Numbered from the stretch's first letter, positions 17,602 to 26,484 are shown. The stretch is 64,000 bases of DNA from Planctomycetota bacterium (GCA_023150555.1 JAKLKQ010000032.1:1-64000); one strand, 5' to 3'. Notes: generated by a model from the letters alone, not told the origin. A program made the numbers and translations.

Positions 17602-19041
17602 ATGGCCGAGTCAAAACGCGGTACGGCTCCCAACGGCGAAGACGAAGGCGGCGAACTCAACCGCGAAGACGAAGCCAACGAGGCGCTGCTGGCGATCCAC
17701 GGCGCGCACGACTTGAGCGGCTTCCGCGAGGTCCTGGAGGACCAGGCCAGCGCGCTGGTGGACTGCGAGCGCACGGTCTTCTTCCAGGCCGAACGCGAGG
17801 ATTCCGTCACGAACCTCGTCGCGATCCGCGAGAAGGACGGCAGCCGCATCTGCTTCCCGTTCGGCGAGGGGATCGCCGGGACGGTCGCGAAGGACAACGG
17901 CTACTACCTGACCAACACGCCGAAGGAAGACGACCTCTACACCGCCGCGCTGGACGGCCTGCCGGAGATCCAGGTGCGCAACGTCCTGAGCGCCGCGATG
18001 TTCGACGGGGACGAGACCGTCGGCGTGCTGCAGTGCCTGAACAAGCGCGGCGGGGGCTTCGAGGAAGACGACGCGTTCTGGCTGCAGCGCCTGGCCGAGC
18101 ACGGCGCGCTGGCCTTCGTGCGGCTGAAGCGCGCGGCCGACGGATGGAACTTGGCGCGGGACTTGGCCGAGGCCGTCGCCGCGTCGGTGGACGACAAGCA
18201 CGTCAGCACCGTCGGCCACGCCGACCGCACGCGCCAGGTGGCGCTGGCCATCGGCCGCGATATGAACCTGCAGGACGACGAACTGCGTGAGCTGGAACTG
18301 GCCGCGCTGCTGCACGACATCGGGCGCCTGGGCCTGAGCCCCGAGGCCTTCGAGTGGGCCGGGGGACCGGGCAGCGCGGCGCAGCGCTACGCTGCGCCCA
18401 ACGAGCGCCTGCACCTGGTACTGACCGAGGCCCTGCTGCGCAACCTGAAGCTGCCGGAGTCGCTGGCGAACCTGGCGACGATCGCGCTCAGCCACCACGA
18501 GAAGGCCGACGGCACCGGCTTCCCGCGCGGGAAGAAGACCGCCGACCTGCCGCGCGGCGCGCGGATCCTGGCGGTGGCCAACGAGTTCGACCTGCTGACG
18601 ACGGGCCGTTCGGCCTTGAGCAACGGCAAGGTAATGAGCGACGAGCAGGCCGTGCGTTCGCTGAAGGAGCGCGCCGGCAAGGAGTTCGACCCCGCGGTGG
18701 TCGACCGCCTGATCCGCAACAAGCTCTACGAGATCGAGAAGCGGCGCTTCCCGCGCTGCGCGTACGAGACCCCGCTGGAAGTCACCGTTCTGGGCGGGGC
18801 GAAGGGCGAAGGCAAGGCCGGGCCTCAGGTGCTGCAGACGCAGGCGCTGGACCTCTCGGAAGGCGGCATCCTCTTCCGCAGCGAGACCAAGCTGCCCGCC
18901 GACGCGCTGGTGAAGCTGAAGATCCACCTGCCGACCGAGGTCCTGGACGCCGTCGCCCGCATCGCCCGCGTGATGCCCGGCGACGACGCCAAGACCTTCA
19001 AGATCGGCGCGTACTTCCTGTGGTATGGCTCGCAGAGCTGA
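17602..19041 (+). CDS. GAF-HD-GYP-PilZ protein (c-di-GMP phosphodiesterase)
   Basis: 479 aa, GGAG 6 nt before ATG. A GAF domain (about 35-175) precedes an HD-GYP domain with LLHDIG (H238, D239) and HHEKADGTGFPRG (298-310), where the GYP Tyr is Phe. A PilZ-like C-terminus (about 360-475) follows, with ALDLSEGGILFRS. HD-GYP domains hydrolyse c-di-GMP, and PilZ domains bind it. The fusion suggests an effector or phosphodiesterase that senses its own substrate. It lies 28 nt upstream of FHA-kinase 1, probably the same transcript. Confidence 0.88.
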   Translation: MAESKRGTAPNGEDEGGELNREDEANEALLAIHGAHDLSGFREVLEDQASALVDCERTVFFQAEREDSVTNLVAIREKDGSRICFPFGEGIAGTVAKDNGYYLTNTPKEDDLYTAALDGLPEIQVRNVLSAAMFDGDETVGVLQCLNKRGGGFEEDDAFWLQRLAEHGALAFVRLKRAADGWNLARDLAEAVAASVDDKHVSTVGHADRTRQVALAIGRDMNLQDDELRELELAALLHDIGRLGLSPEAFEWAGGPGSAAQRYAAPNERLHLVLTEALLRNLKLPESLANLATIALSHHEKADGTGFPRGKKTADLPRGARILAVANEFDLLTTGRSALSNGKVMSDEQAVRSLKERAGKEFDPAVVDRLIRNKLYEIEKRRFPRCAYETPLEVTVLGGAKGEGKAGPQVLQTQALDLSEGGILFRSETKLPADALVKLKIHLPTEVLDAVARIARVMPGDDAKTFKIGAYFLWYGSQS

Positions 19042-19069
19042 GAAACGATAAAGGGCACCCGGACGGCGC

Positions 19070-22000
19070 ATGGCGAAGCTGATTCTTCATAGCGAAGAGA
19101 CGTCCCGCGAGTTCATGCTCGACGGCGAAACCGTGATCGGCCGCCAGTCGGCCAGCACCATTCAGATCAACGAGAAGAAGGCCAGCCGCCAGCACGCCAA
19201 GGTCGTCCGCGTCGGCGCCGAGTTCCTGGTCGAGGACCTGAACAGCTCCAACGGCACGCGCGTCAACGGGCGCAAGATCACGCGCTGCACGCTCCAGCAC
19301 GGCGACACCATCCAGATCGGCGGCACGCGGCTGGTCTTCGAGTCCGAGAAGAAGGCCGACCCGGCCCTTGCCGCCGGCGAGACCGGCGGCGCCGGCATCC
19401 CGACGTCCAGCGGGCGCACGCGGACGGGTTCGTCCAGCGACCCGATGATCGGCAAGACGCTGGGCGGCTACAAGATTCTCTCGAAGCTCGGCCAGGGCGG
19501 CATGGGCACGGTGTACCGCGCGCAGCAGATCTCGATGGACCGCGTCGTCGCGCTGAAGGTCATGAAGAAGGAGCTCTCGCAGAACAAGGAATTCGCGAAG
19601 GGCTTCCTGAAGGAAGCGCGCACCGCGGGCCAACTGACGCACCCCGCCATCGTGCAGGTCCACGACGTCGGCGAAGAAGACGGCACGCTGTACTTCTCGA
19701 TGGAGTACGTCGAAGGCGAACCCGTGATCGCGATGCTGAAGCGCGAAGGCCGCCTGGAGATCGGGCAGGCCCTGGACATCGCCATCGGCGTCTGCGAGGC
19801 CCTGATCCACGCCGGCAACCACCGCATCGTCCACCAGGACATCAAGCCCCACAACATCATGGTGGAGAAGCGCGGCAACGTGAAGGTCGCCGACCTGGGC
19901 CTGGCCACCACCGGCGACCGCGCCAGCGACAAGGAGAAGAAGGACAAGAAGATCATGGGGACGCCGCATTACATGGCGCCCGAGCAGAGCCAGCGCGAAC
20001 CGATCGACGGCCGCACCGACCTGTACGCCCTGGGCTGCACGCTCTTCTACATGCTCACCGGCCGCGTGCCCTTCGACGGGCCCAACAGCCTGGCCGTCAT
20101 CACCAAGCACATCACGCAGGAGCGCCCCGACCCGCGCGAGGACAACGCCACCGTCCCGAAGGACCTCGCCGAACTCGTCATGCGCCTGATGGCGATCAAG
20201 AAGGAAGACCGCCCGGCCAACCCGAAGGAAGTGCTCGACGAGCTGAAGGTCCTCAAGACCGACTGGTCGCGCGGCGCCAAGGCTCCCGAGAAGAAGGCCG
20301 GCCTGGTCAAGAAGCGCGCGCGTCGTTCCCGCGGCGGCTTCCGCATGCCCAGCAAGCCGCGCATCACGCTGCCGGCGCCCGCCGCCAACGGGCCCGCCGT
20401 GGCCACCGCGCCCGTGGGACCTGCGGCCAACGCCATGGCCGACGGCAAGACGGAGTCGGACTTCGAGATCGAGACCGTCGCGCGCGACACCGGCCGCATG
20501 CCGACCCGCCGCCGGCCCCAGAAGCAGGGCGTCAGCACCGGCGTGCTGGTGCTTTTCCTGGTCTTCGCGGCTTACATGGCCTTCCATTTTCTCGGCGGCT
20601 CCCGGCGCCCGGTGCAGACGCGGCGCCCGCCGCCCCCGCCGAGCGACGGGACTATTCCCATCGTGCCGATCCCGCCCTCGCCGACGCCGGCCGGCAAGAC
20701 CGAGGCGGCGGGCAACGGCGGCAAGACCCACACGCCCGCCTCGAACCCGGCCGAAGACGCCGCCTGGCAGGACCTGCGCAAGGCGATGGACAGCCGCGAC
20801 AAGCTGATCGCGTCGGGGAACTTCGCCGCCGCGCGCACGGCGTTCCGCGACGTGATGGACAGGCACCGCGGCACCGCCGCCTCTGCCGAGGCCATGCAGG
20901 AGCAGCGCAAGACCGAGGACAGCATCACGAAGATCCTCGACGGGATCCTGCAAGACGCCAAGACCGCCGCCGGGAAGAAGAACTACCGCCTCGCCACCGC
21001 CAAGTGCACGCGCCTGATCTCGGCCGACGACCGCAGCCGTCACGCCGGCGAGGCCAAGGCGCTGCTGGGCCAGATGGACGCTGAGGCGCAGCCGCGCTTC
21101 GACGAATTGATCAAGGCCTCCGGCGATGCCTTGGCCGCCAACAACCTCAAGGAAGCGCGCGCGAAGATCGACCAGGGCCTGGACGAATTGGGCGGCACGA
21201 AGTGGACCGAGAAACTCAGCGCGCGGCAGCTTGAGCTGATCCTCGCCACCAAGTTCATCCGCGCCATGGACAAGGCGCGCGGCCGCCAGACCGTGGACGG
21301 CAAACCCCCGCACCTGACGATTACCTGGTTTGGCGACAAGCCCGAAGACGTGCTGGTGGCTGGTATCGCCGACCTGAACCTGAAACTCAGCGACGGCAAG
21401 GCCACCGTCTCGCAGCCGCTATCCAAACTCGACACGAAAGGCCTGGAAGACTTCGTGCGCGCCCTGGGGCTGCAGAACGACCACCTGGGCTTCGCCAACC
21501 TGCTGCTGGTGCTGGGGCGCGGCGACGACGCGCAGCGCGAACTGCAGCGCAGCATGGAGGACGACACGCAGTCCGAGACCGCCGCGCAGCAGGCCGCGGC
21601 CTTCGCCGGGGCCAGCAACCTGCACGTCTTCGACTTCGGCAACTGGCAGCACCAGCTCGCGTGGGAAGCGCCCTACGGCGCCTGGTCGATGGACAACGGC
21701 CGCTACGTCCTCGAGAGCCCCGAAGGCGGCGACACGTTGCTGAAGACCGAGGCCATCGGCGGGCCGTTCAACGGGCGCAACGGGCGCATCGCGTTCGAAT
21801 TCTCCGCGCAGGAGCCCAAGGACGGCTACTACGTGGCGATGGAGTTCGGCGGCGACCAGCGTAACGTGACGGTGCTCTTCAACGCCGAAGGCTGCCTGCT
21901 GCAGGCCAACGCGGGCCAGGTCGCCAGTGCCAAGAGCGACTGGGGCTTCACCGCCGGGCACACAACGCGCGTGGAACTGGCTATCAAGAACAACGCCGTC

Positions 22001-22138
22001 ACCGTCACCGTCGACGGCAAGGCCGCCTCGCCGCTGCAGGCCAGCGGGCTCGACGATCTGCGCGGGACGATCGCCTTCCGCATCCGCGAAACGAAGGCCG
22101 TGCTGGACAATATCTCGCTGCGCACGATTAAGGAATAG
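19070..22138 (+). CDS. FHA-domain Ser/Thr protein kinase with C-terminal LamG-like domain
   Basis: 1022 aa. FHA domain at residues 1-92 (VIGRQ, SRQHA, NSSNGTRVNG), then a kinase at 134-400 with GQGGMGTVY, Lys163 in VALKV, a catalytic loop reading HQDIKPHN (255-262), VADLGLA and GTPHYMAPEQ. The usual HRD Arg is Gln, so this is a non-RD type kinase. One membrane segment (VLVLFLVFAAYMAFHFL) near 490 is followed by a Pro-rich linker, helical repeats and a beta-rich C-terminal domain of about 180 residues resembling LamG/3-keto-disaccharide hydrolase folds. This domain is expected outside the cell. Transmembrane sensor kinase architecture. No convincing Shine-Dalgarno. Confidence 0.92.
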   Translation: MAKLILHSEETSREFMLDGETVIGRQSASTIQINEKKASRQHAKVVRVGAEFLVEDLNSSNGTRVNGRKITRCTLQHGDTIQIGGTRLVFESEKKADPALAAGETGGAGIPTSSGRTRTGSSSDPMIGKTLGGYKILSKLGQGGMGTVYRAQQISMDRVVALKVMKKELSQNKEFAKGFLKEARTAGQLTHPAIVQVHDVGEEDGTLYFSMEYVEGEPVIAMLKREGRLEIGQALDIAIGVCEALIHAGNHRIVHQDIKPHNIMVEKRGNVKVADLGLATTGDRASDKEKKDKKIMGTPHYMAPEQSQREPIDGRTDLYALGCTLFYMLTGRVPFDGPNSLAVITKHITQERPDPREDNATVPKDLAELVMRLMAIKKEDRPANPKEVLDELKVLKTDWSRGAKAPEKKAGLVKKRARRSRGGFRMPSKPRITLPAPAANGPAVATAPVGPAANAMADGKTESDFEIETVARDTGRMPTRRRPQKQGVSTGVLVLFLVFAAYMAFHFLGGSRRPVQTRRPPPPPSDGTIPIVPIPPSPTPAGKTEAAGNGGKTHTPASNPAEDAAWQDLRKAMDSRDKLIASGNFAAARTAFRDVMDRHRGTAASAEAMQEQRKTEDSITKILDGILQDAKTAAGKKNYRLATAKCTRLISADDRSRHAGEAKALLGQMDAEAQPRFDELIKASGDALAANNLKEARAKIDQGLDELGGTKWTEKLSARQLELILATKFIRAMDKARGRQTVDGKPPHLTITWFGDKPEDVLVAGIADLNLKLSDGKATVSQPLSKLDTKGLEDFVRALGLQNDHLGFANLLLVLGRGDDAQRELQRSMEDDTQSETAAQQAAAFAGASNLHVFDFGNWQHQLAWEAPYGAWSMDNGRYVLESPEGGDTLLKTEAIGGPFNGRNGRIAFEFSAQEPKDGYYVAMEFGGDQRNVTVLFNAEGCLLQANAGQVASAKSDWGFTAGHTTRVELAIKNNAVTVTVDGKAASPLQASGLDDLRGTIAFRIRETKAVLDNISLRTIKE

Positions 22139-22236
22139 CGCGGTAGCGCGGCCTGAGGACCGCTCGCCCATCCATTTCACCGCTATCCAGGCACAGTGTG
22201 CATCCCAGGAAAAACAAACAATTCCGGCCCGCCGGC

Positions 22237-22266
22237 TTGACGCCCGCCGAACGCGTGGGGTATGGT
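22237..22266 (+). promoter_or_regulatory. Sigma-70-type promoter of the MFS attenuator transcript
   Basis: TTGACG (22237-22242), 18-bp spacer, TATGGT (22261-22266). The predicted start of transcription falls on or within two bases of the leader ATG at 22273. The block GAAC...TGGGGTAT is shared with the trpS leader promoter. Confidence 0.7.
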
Positions 22267-22272
22267 TTCCTC

Positions 22273-22377
22273 ATGTCCTCAATTCGGCACGGCATAGCCT
22301 TCGCCCAGAAGGCCAAGAAGTTCTTCGGCAGGTGGTGGAAGCAGGCTTCCACCGTTCCGCCGAATTCCCATTTCTGA
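22273..22377 (+). CDS. Trp-codon leader peptide of the MFS-GNAT operon
   Basis: 34 aa: MSSIRHGIAF AQKAKKFFGR WWKQASTVPP NSHF. Too short for the ORF track. Tandem Trp codons (TGG TGG, 22333-22338) lie in the 5' arm of the protector hairpin. The ATG is 6 nt after the -10 box, so the mRNA is probably leaderless, as described for trpL in Sinorhizobium. It stops 28 nt before an intrinsic terminator. The arrangement matches the E. coli trpL logic (KGWWRTS), with ribosome stalling at Trp codons deciding termination. The peptide itself need have no function. Confidence 0.8.
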   Translation: MSSIRHGIAFAQKAKKFFGRWWKQASTVPPNSHF

Positions 22378-22413
22378 ACCCAACACGAAATTGGAAGAGG
22401 CGGAACGGAGCGG
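22334..22413 (+). promoter_or_regulatory. Trp attenuator with protector, antiterminator and terminator arms
   Basis: 1:2 protector is ggtggaag/cttccacc (22334-22341/22346-22353) and includes the Trp codons. 2:3 antiterminator is ccgttccgcc/ggcggaacgg (22352-22361/22399-22408), extended by ttcc/ggaa. 3:4 terminator is acggagcgg/ccgctccgt (22405-22413/22420-22428). The 2:3 arm shares bases with both the 1:2 and 3:4 stems, so the alternatives are mutually exclusive. Confidence 0.8.
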
Positions 22414-22436
22414 CTCAAACCGCTCCGTTTTTGTTT
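22405..22436 (+). terminator. Intrinsic terminator of the attenuator
   Basis: Perfect 9-bp stem acggagcgg/ccgctccgt, loop ctcaaa, then ttttgttt. It lies between the leader ORF and the MFS gene. Confidence 0.9.
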
Positions 22437-22461
22437 GGCGCAACATTCGGGAGTCACGGCG

Positions 22462-23670
22462 ATGCGGTGGGATGCGACGACGAGGGGGCTGGTGGGGCTG
22501 GCGCTGGCGCACGCGGTGCTGGAATGCAATTGCGGCGTGTGGCCGGTCTTCAAGCACCTCGCCGGGCTGGACCTGTACTGGGCCGGGGCGATTGCCACGG
22601 TCACGATGGCCACGGCGTCGATCCTGCAGCCGGCCTTCGGGCACTGGGCCGACGGCGGCCGCGCGCGCGCGATGGTGGTGTGGGGCACGGGCCTCACACT
22701 GCTGATGGCGCTGCTGGGCCCGCTGCACCGCGTGCTGTCGGATGCGCATCCGGCGTTCCTGTACGCCGCCTTCACGCTGCTGATCCTGACGGCGCGGATG
22801 GGGCATTCGATGTTCCATCCCGCCGGCGCGCTGCTGACGGGCGACCTCTTTCACGCCAAGCGCTCGGTCGGGCTGGGCTATTTCGCGGCGCTGGGGTGGG
22901 CGGGCTACGGCTTGAGCCAGGTCACGTTCAGCGAGGTCTACGTCGCGTCGGGCGGACATTCGGAATGGCTGCTTTTGTTGAGTGTGCCGCTGGTGGCGGC
23001 GGTCGCGCTGTGGTGCCCGCGCGACAAGGCGCACGAGGACTCCAACCGCGACAGCATTCGCACGAAGGCGCGCGCGTTCTGGGGCATGCGCCGCAGCGTG
23101 GGGCTGCTCTTCGCGGCCACGACGCTGGTCTGCGCGGCGAACATGGGGCTGTTCTTCCTCTTCCCCGAATTGCTCGCGTCGAAGGGCTACGCCGGCTGGG
23201 TGGTGAACGGCGGCGCGTTCGCCTTCCTGGTCGCTGGCATGGCGGCGGGCGTGCTGGTGGGCGGGCATCTGGCCGAACGCTTCGGCATGCGCGCGCTGCT
23301 CCTGCTGTCGGTGGCGGTGAACTTCGCGGTCTACGAGGCCTTCGTGCAGGTGGGCGCGGTGCCGGTGCCGCTCTTCCTGGCCATCTGCGCGGCGGCGGGC
23401 ACCTGCATGGGGCTGGTGCAGCCGCTGCCGGTGGCGCTGGGGCAGGCGCTGGAGCCGCGCAACGCCAGTTTGGTCAGCGGCCTGCTGATGGGCTGGACGT
23501 GGGTGCTGGGCAGTTTCTCGCCGCTGGTGGTGGCGTTCCTGGCGCGGGAACTGGGCACCAGCGACGCGCTGTCGGTGTACGGGCTGCTGAACCTGGCGGC
23601 GCTGGGCTGCACGATGGCGCTGGTGCGGGGGCTGCCAGGCCCTGCGGGATGCATGGAAAATACAGGATAG
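22462..23670 (+). CDS. MFS transporter, Fsr (fosmidomycin-resistance-like) group, under Trp attenuation
   Basis: 402 aa from ATG 22462 (GGGAG, 8 nt); the ORF-track TTG lies inside the terminator tail. About 12 hydrophobic segments. The motif ARMGHSMFHPAGALLTGDL resembles the Fsr branch of MFS transporters (F-HP-x-G region). The leader upstream makes expression respond to Trp-tRNA shortage, so I infer transport of tryptophan, a precursor or a related aromatic compound. The substrate is not readable from sequence. The GNAT gene follows after 11 nt and is probably in the same transcript. Confidence 0.88.
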   Translation: MRWDATTRGLVGLALAHAVLECNCGVWPVFKHLAGLDLYWAGAIATVTMATASILQPAFGHWADGGRARAMVVWGTGLTLLMALLGPLHRVLSDAHPAFLYAAFTLLILTARMGHSMFHPAGALLTGDLFHAKRSVGLGYFAALGWAGYGLSQVTFSEVYVASGGHSEWLLLLSVPLVAAVALWCPRDKAHEDSNRDSIRTKARAFWGMRRSVGLLFAATTLVCAANMGLFFLFPELLASKGYAGWVVNGGAFAFLVAGMAAGVLVGGHLAERFGMRALLLLSVAVNFAVYEAFVQVGAVPVPLFLAICAAAGTCMGLVQPLPVALGQALEPRNASLVSGLLMGWTWVLGSFSPLVVAFLARELGTSDALSVYGLLNLAALGCTMALVRGLPGPAGCMENTG

Positions 23671-23681
23671 GAGTTCTATCG

Positions 23682-24113
23682 ATGGTGGCAATTCGATGGG
23701 CGGAAGACCGTGCGGACTTGGCCAGGTGCTACCCGGTCATGAAGGAACTGCGTACCCACCTTGCCGGCGAGGCGGCCTTCGCCGAGCAAGTCGAGCGGCA
23801 GGCGCGCGCCTACGGCTACCGCGTCTGTTTCCTGGAGGCCGATGGCCAGGTGGCGTGCGTGGGCGGCGTGCGGATCAGCGAGTGCCTGTGCGATGGCCGG
23901 TTCCTCTACGTCGACGACCTCGTCACTGGCACGGCGCTGCGCTCCCGAGGCTACGGTGCGCAACTGCTGGACTGGATCGTGGCGTACGCGCGCGCCAACG
24001 GATGCCGGGAGGTCGGACTGGAATCCGGCGTCCAGCGCTTCGGCGCGCACCGCTTCTACTTCGCACGGCGCATGAAGATCAGCAGCTACCACTTTTCATT
24101 GAAGCTGGAATAA
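23682..24113 (+). CDS. GNAT-family acetyltransferase
   Basis: 143 aa, start ATG 23682 with AGGAG about 9 nt upstream. GNAT features: FLYVDDLVTGTALRSRGYGAQLLDWIVAYARANGC (acetyl-CoA binding R-G-x-G-x-x-L) and the late beta strands EVGLESG and AHRFYFARRMKISSYHFSLKL. Small single-domain N-acetyltransferase; acceptor unknown. Transcribed after the Fsr-like transporter, so probably Trp-regulated too. It could modify the transported compound, but that is only a guess from position. Confidence 0.85.
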   Translation: MVAIRWAEDRADLARCYPVMKELRTHLAGEAAFAEQVERQARAYGYRVCFLEADGQVACVGGVRISECLCDGRFLYVDDLVTGTALRSRGYGAQLLDWIVAYARANGCREVGLESGVQRFGAHRFYFARRMKISSYHFSLKLE

Positions 24114-24119
24114 CGCCGG

Positions 24120-26327
24120 TCACTTCGGCATGGGAAGATCGACGACGGCCCAGTAGAGGCGCTCGCGGTCGTGTAAGGCGCGGGCGGTCTCCAGCAGCGT
24201 GCGGCGTGCGGGCGTGAAGGCGAAGGAGCGTTCGGGCTTGCCGTTCAGCGCCACGCGCAGGGGCTTGTGTAGGTCGAAGCGTTCGCGCGCGACGTACACG
24301 CGCAGCCCGCGCGCGTTGGCGACGGTGAGCGTCAAGAGATTGTTCTCGCCGGCCGTGGCCTGCGCGCGCACGTACTTGCTGCGGAAGCCGCCGTCGAGTT
24401 CCTCCAGCGGGTCCGCGGCGGGTTTGCGCTTGTTGACGCGCTGATTGAGGATCTCGAGCCAGAAGGCGCGCGCGGTCTCGATGTCGGCGCTGATCAAGTC
24501 GATGCGCGCCGGCGCGCGGGCGATCTCGTGTCCGGCCATCCAGTCGAGCACCGCCGGTATCTCCTCGGGAAAGGTCCCGCGCCCGCGCTTGCGGTAGCGG
24601 CTGAACTTGAGGTGTGCCTCCAGGCCGGCGGCCAGCAGCGTTTCGCGCACGCGGCCGGTGACCAGCGCGACGCGTTGGTCGCGTTCGCCGAAGACCGCGT
24701 AGCCCGGCACGTGGATCAGGTGCGTGTAGTAGTTCGCCGAGAGCCCGTTGATTACGCCGCTGGCGGAGGCGAAGGCCGCGAAGCGGTCCGGATGCGTCAG
24801 CGCCACGTCCCAGGCCATGTCGCCGCCCATGTCGAAGCCGGCCAGGTACACGCGCGCGGGATCGGCGGCGAAGTTACGCGCGCAGTCGGCGGCCGCGCGC
24901 AGCGCCATCTTGCGTTCTTCCAGCGTCGAGAGGTACCCGTTGGTCCGCCCGACGGGCAGTTCTGGCGCGGCGACCAGCCAGCCGCGCTTGCGCGCGTCGG
25001 GGCCCCACAGCCGCAGCGCGTCGAGCGCTTCCTCGCCCTTGCCGTGCAACGCGACCAGCAGCGGGCGCCGCTGCGAAGGGTGGTAGTCCTCGGGCAGCAG
25101 GACCTTGTAGGTCACGCCCAGCTCGAGTTCCTCCTTCGGGGCCTCGTGCGTGAAGGGCCCGCTCTTCGAGCGCCCTTCCTTAGGCGCGGGCGCCGGCAGC
25201 GCGCGCTTGCCCAGGCGGACGAGCGCCTCGAAGGCCTCGTCGGTCAGCCCCGGGAACGAGAGCGCCAGTTCGAGCCGCTGCGCCAGCTGCGGGTCGCCGG
25301 CGGGCGCTTCCAGGTAGGCGTTGATGGCCAGTTCCGCGTCGAAGAAGGCATCGATGCCGTTGGTCTGCTCCTTTTTCAGCGCGCCGCCGTAGCGCACTTC
25401 GAACGAGAAGGCCTTCAGCGCGTCGATGGCCTGCGAGTAGTTGATGCGCTGCGCGTCGGCGACGTGCACGGAAGCCAGGATCGCGCGGCGGCGTTCGGCG
25501 GACAGCGGCCCGTCCAGGTCCGGGAGCAGGCGGCGGATCAGCTTGGCCTCGTCGCCCAGCGCGCCTTCCATCGCCTTCTTGATCGCGCGCACCTGCACGC
25601 TCCAGGCGTCCATCGCCTGCGTCTCGTCGCTGATGCGCTCCTGCAGCTTGTGCGCTTCGGCCTGCAGGCGCTTCAATTCCTCGGTGCGCAGGCCGCCGTC
25701 CTCGGGCGCGGCCATCTTCGAGAGCGCGTCGGCGATCAGGCGCCCGGCGTCCTCGTACTGGTGCAGGCCGACCTGTTCGCGGGCCAGGCGCAGGCGTTCG
25801 GCGATGCGCCCGGCGCGCAGTTCGCCGGCGAAGCCCTGGCGTTCCTTCTCGGTGAGTTCCGGCAAGCCCACCAGCGCGGCCTGAGCCTTGCCGTGGTAGC
25901 CGGCGGCGACCAGGAAGCGCACGTACTGCGCGCTGCGTTCCGCGTCGAGGGGCTCGCCGAGCAGCCGGCGCTTGGCCTGTGCGACGCGCTCGGCGAGGGC
26001 TTCGTCCTCGGCGGGCAGGAGTTGCGTCCATTCGTAGTCGGTGCCTTCGGCGGAGAAGGTGCAGGCCTTCTCGTTGACCTCGCTGATCGCCACCGTGAGG
26101 GTCAGCTCGCCCAGCACCGCGTCCTGGATCTCGAGCGTGAAGCGGCTGCCGTCCTCCGCCCAGCGCGGCTCGCCGAGGCGCTTGAATGGCACCGTGATGT
26201 GCTTGAGGTCGGCCGAGGCCGCGCCGCCGTCGCCGACGAGTTCGGCGCGGGCCTCAACGCAGACGGCGCAGCAGAGGGCCACGGCGAGTGCCAGGGCGAG
26301 GCGGGGGCGGGGTAGCGGTCGGCGCAT
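24120..26327 (-). CDS. Secreted alpha/beta-hydrolase-fold protein with altered catalytic residues
   Basis: 735 aa from ATG 26327 (AGAGG, 5 nt). Signal peptide LALALAVALCCAVCVEARA. Residues 100-380 are helical and coiled, then an esterase/PHB-depolymerase-like hydrolase domain (about 405-600): RPLLVALHGKG, AAPELP, VYLAGFDMGG, YAVFGERDQRV. The nucleophile elbow is G-F-D499-M-G, with Asp in place of Ser (codon gac confirmed). The expected catalytic His region reads KRGRGTFPEEIPAVLDW, with Arg in place of His. Likely a non-catalytic or mechanistically altered member. The last 130 residues form a separate beta-rich region. Confidence 0.8.
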   Translation of the reverse strand: MRRPLPRPRLALALAVALCCAVCVEARAELVGDGGAASADLKHITVPFKRLGEPRWAEDGSRFTLEIQDAVLGELTLTVAISEVNEKACTFSAEGTDYEWTQLLPAEDEALAERVAQAKRRLLGEPLDAERSAQYVRFLVAAGYHGKAQAALVGLPELTEKERQGFAGELRAGRIAERLRLAREQVGLHQYEDAGRLIADALSKMAAPEDGGLRTEELKRLQAEAHKLQERISDETQAMDAWSVQVRAIKKAMEGALGDEAKLIRRLLPDLDGPLSAERRRAILASVHVADAQRINYSQAIDALKAFSFEVRYGGALKKEQTNGIDAFFDAELAINAYLEAPAGDPQLAQRLELALSFPGLTDEAFEALVRLGKRALPAPAPKEGRSKSGPFTHEAPKEELELGVTYKVLLPEDYHPSQRRPLLVALHGKGEEALDALRLWGPDARKRGWLVAAPELPVGRTNGYLSTLEERKMALRAAADCARNFAADPARVYLAGFDMGGDMAWDVALTHPDRFAAFASASGVINGLSANYYTHLIHVPGYAVFGERDQRVALVTGRVRETLLAAGLEAHLKFSRYRKRGRGTFPEEIPAVLDWMAGHEIARAPARIDLISADIETARAFWLEILNQRVNKRKPAADPLEELDGGFRSKYVRAQATAGENNLLTLTVANARGLRVYVARERFDLHKPLRVALNGKPERSFAFTPARRTLLETARALHDRERLYWAVVDLPMPK

Positions 26328-26484
26328 CGATACCTCTAGTGTAGGACGAACCGGAGGGCGAGTCCTTATGGGAAAAACGGGCGCCAGCCGGGTTATAAGG
26401 CCTTGCGCGGCTCCGTCTTGACGCCCCCCGGCCAAAGACGGATACTGATTGGTCGCAGTCATCCGAGAGTCCGGAAAAACGCGC

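Noticed and set aside
18998-21313. 771-aa minus-strand ORF
   Set aside because: Antisense to FHA-kinase 1.
21927-24113. 728-aa plus-strand ORF
   Set aside because: Artificial fusion across the attenuator; only the final 143 codons (GNAT) are real.
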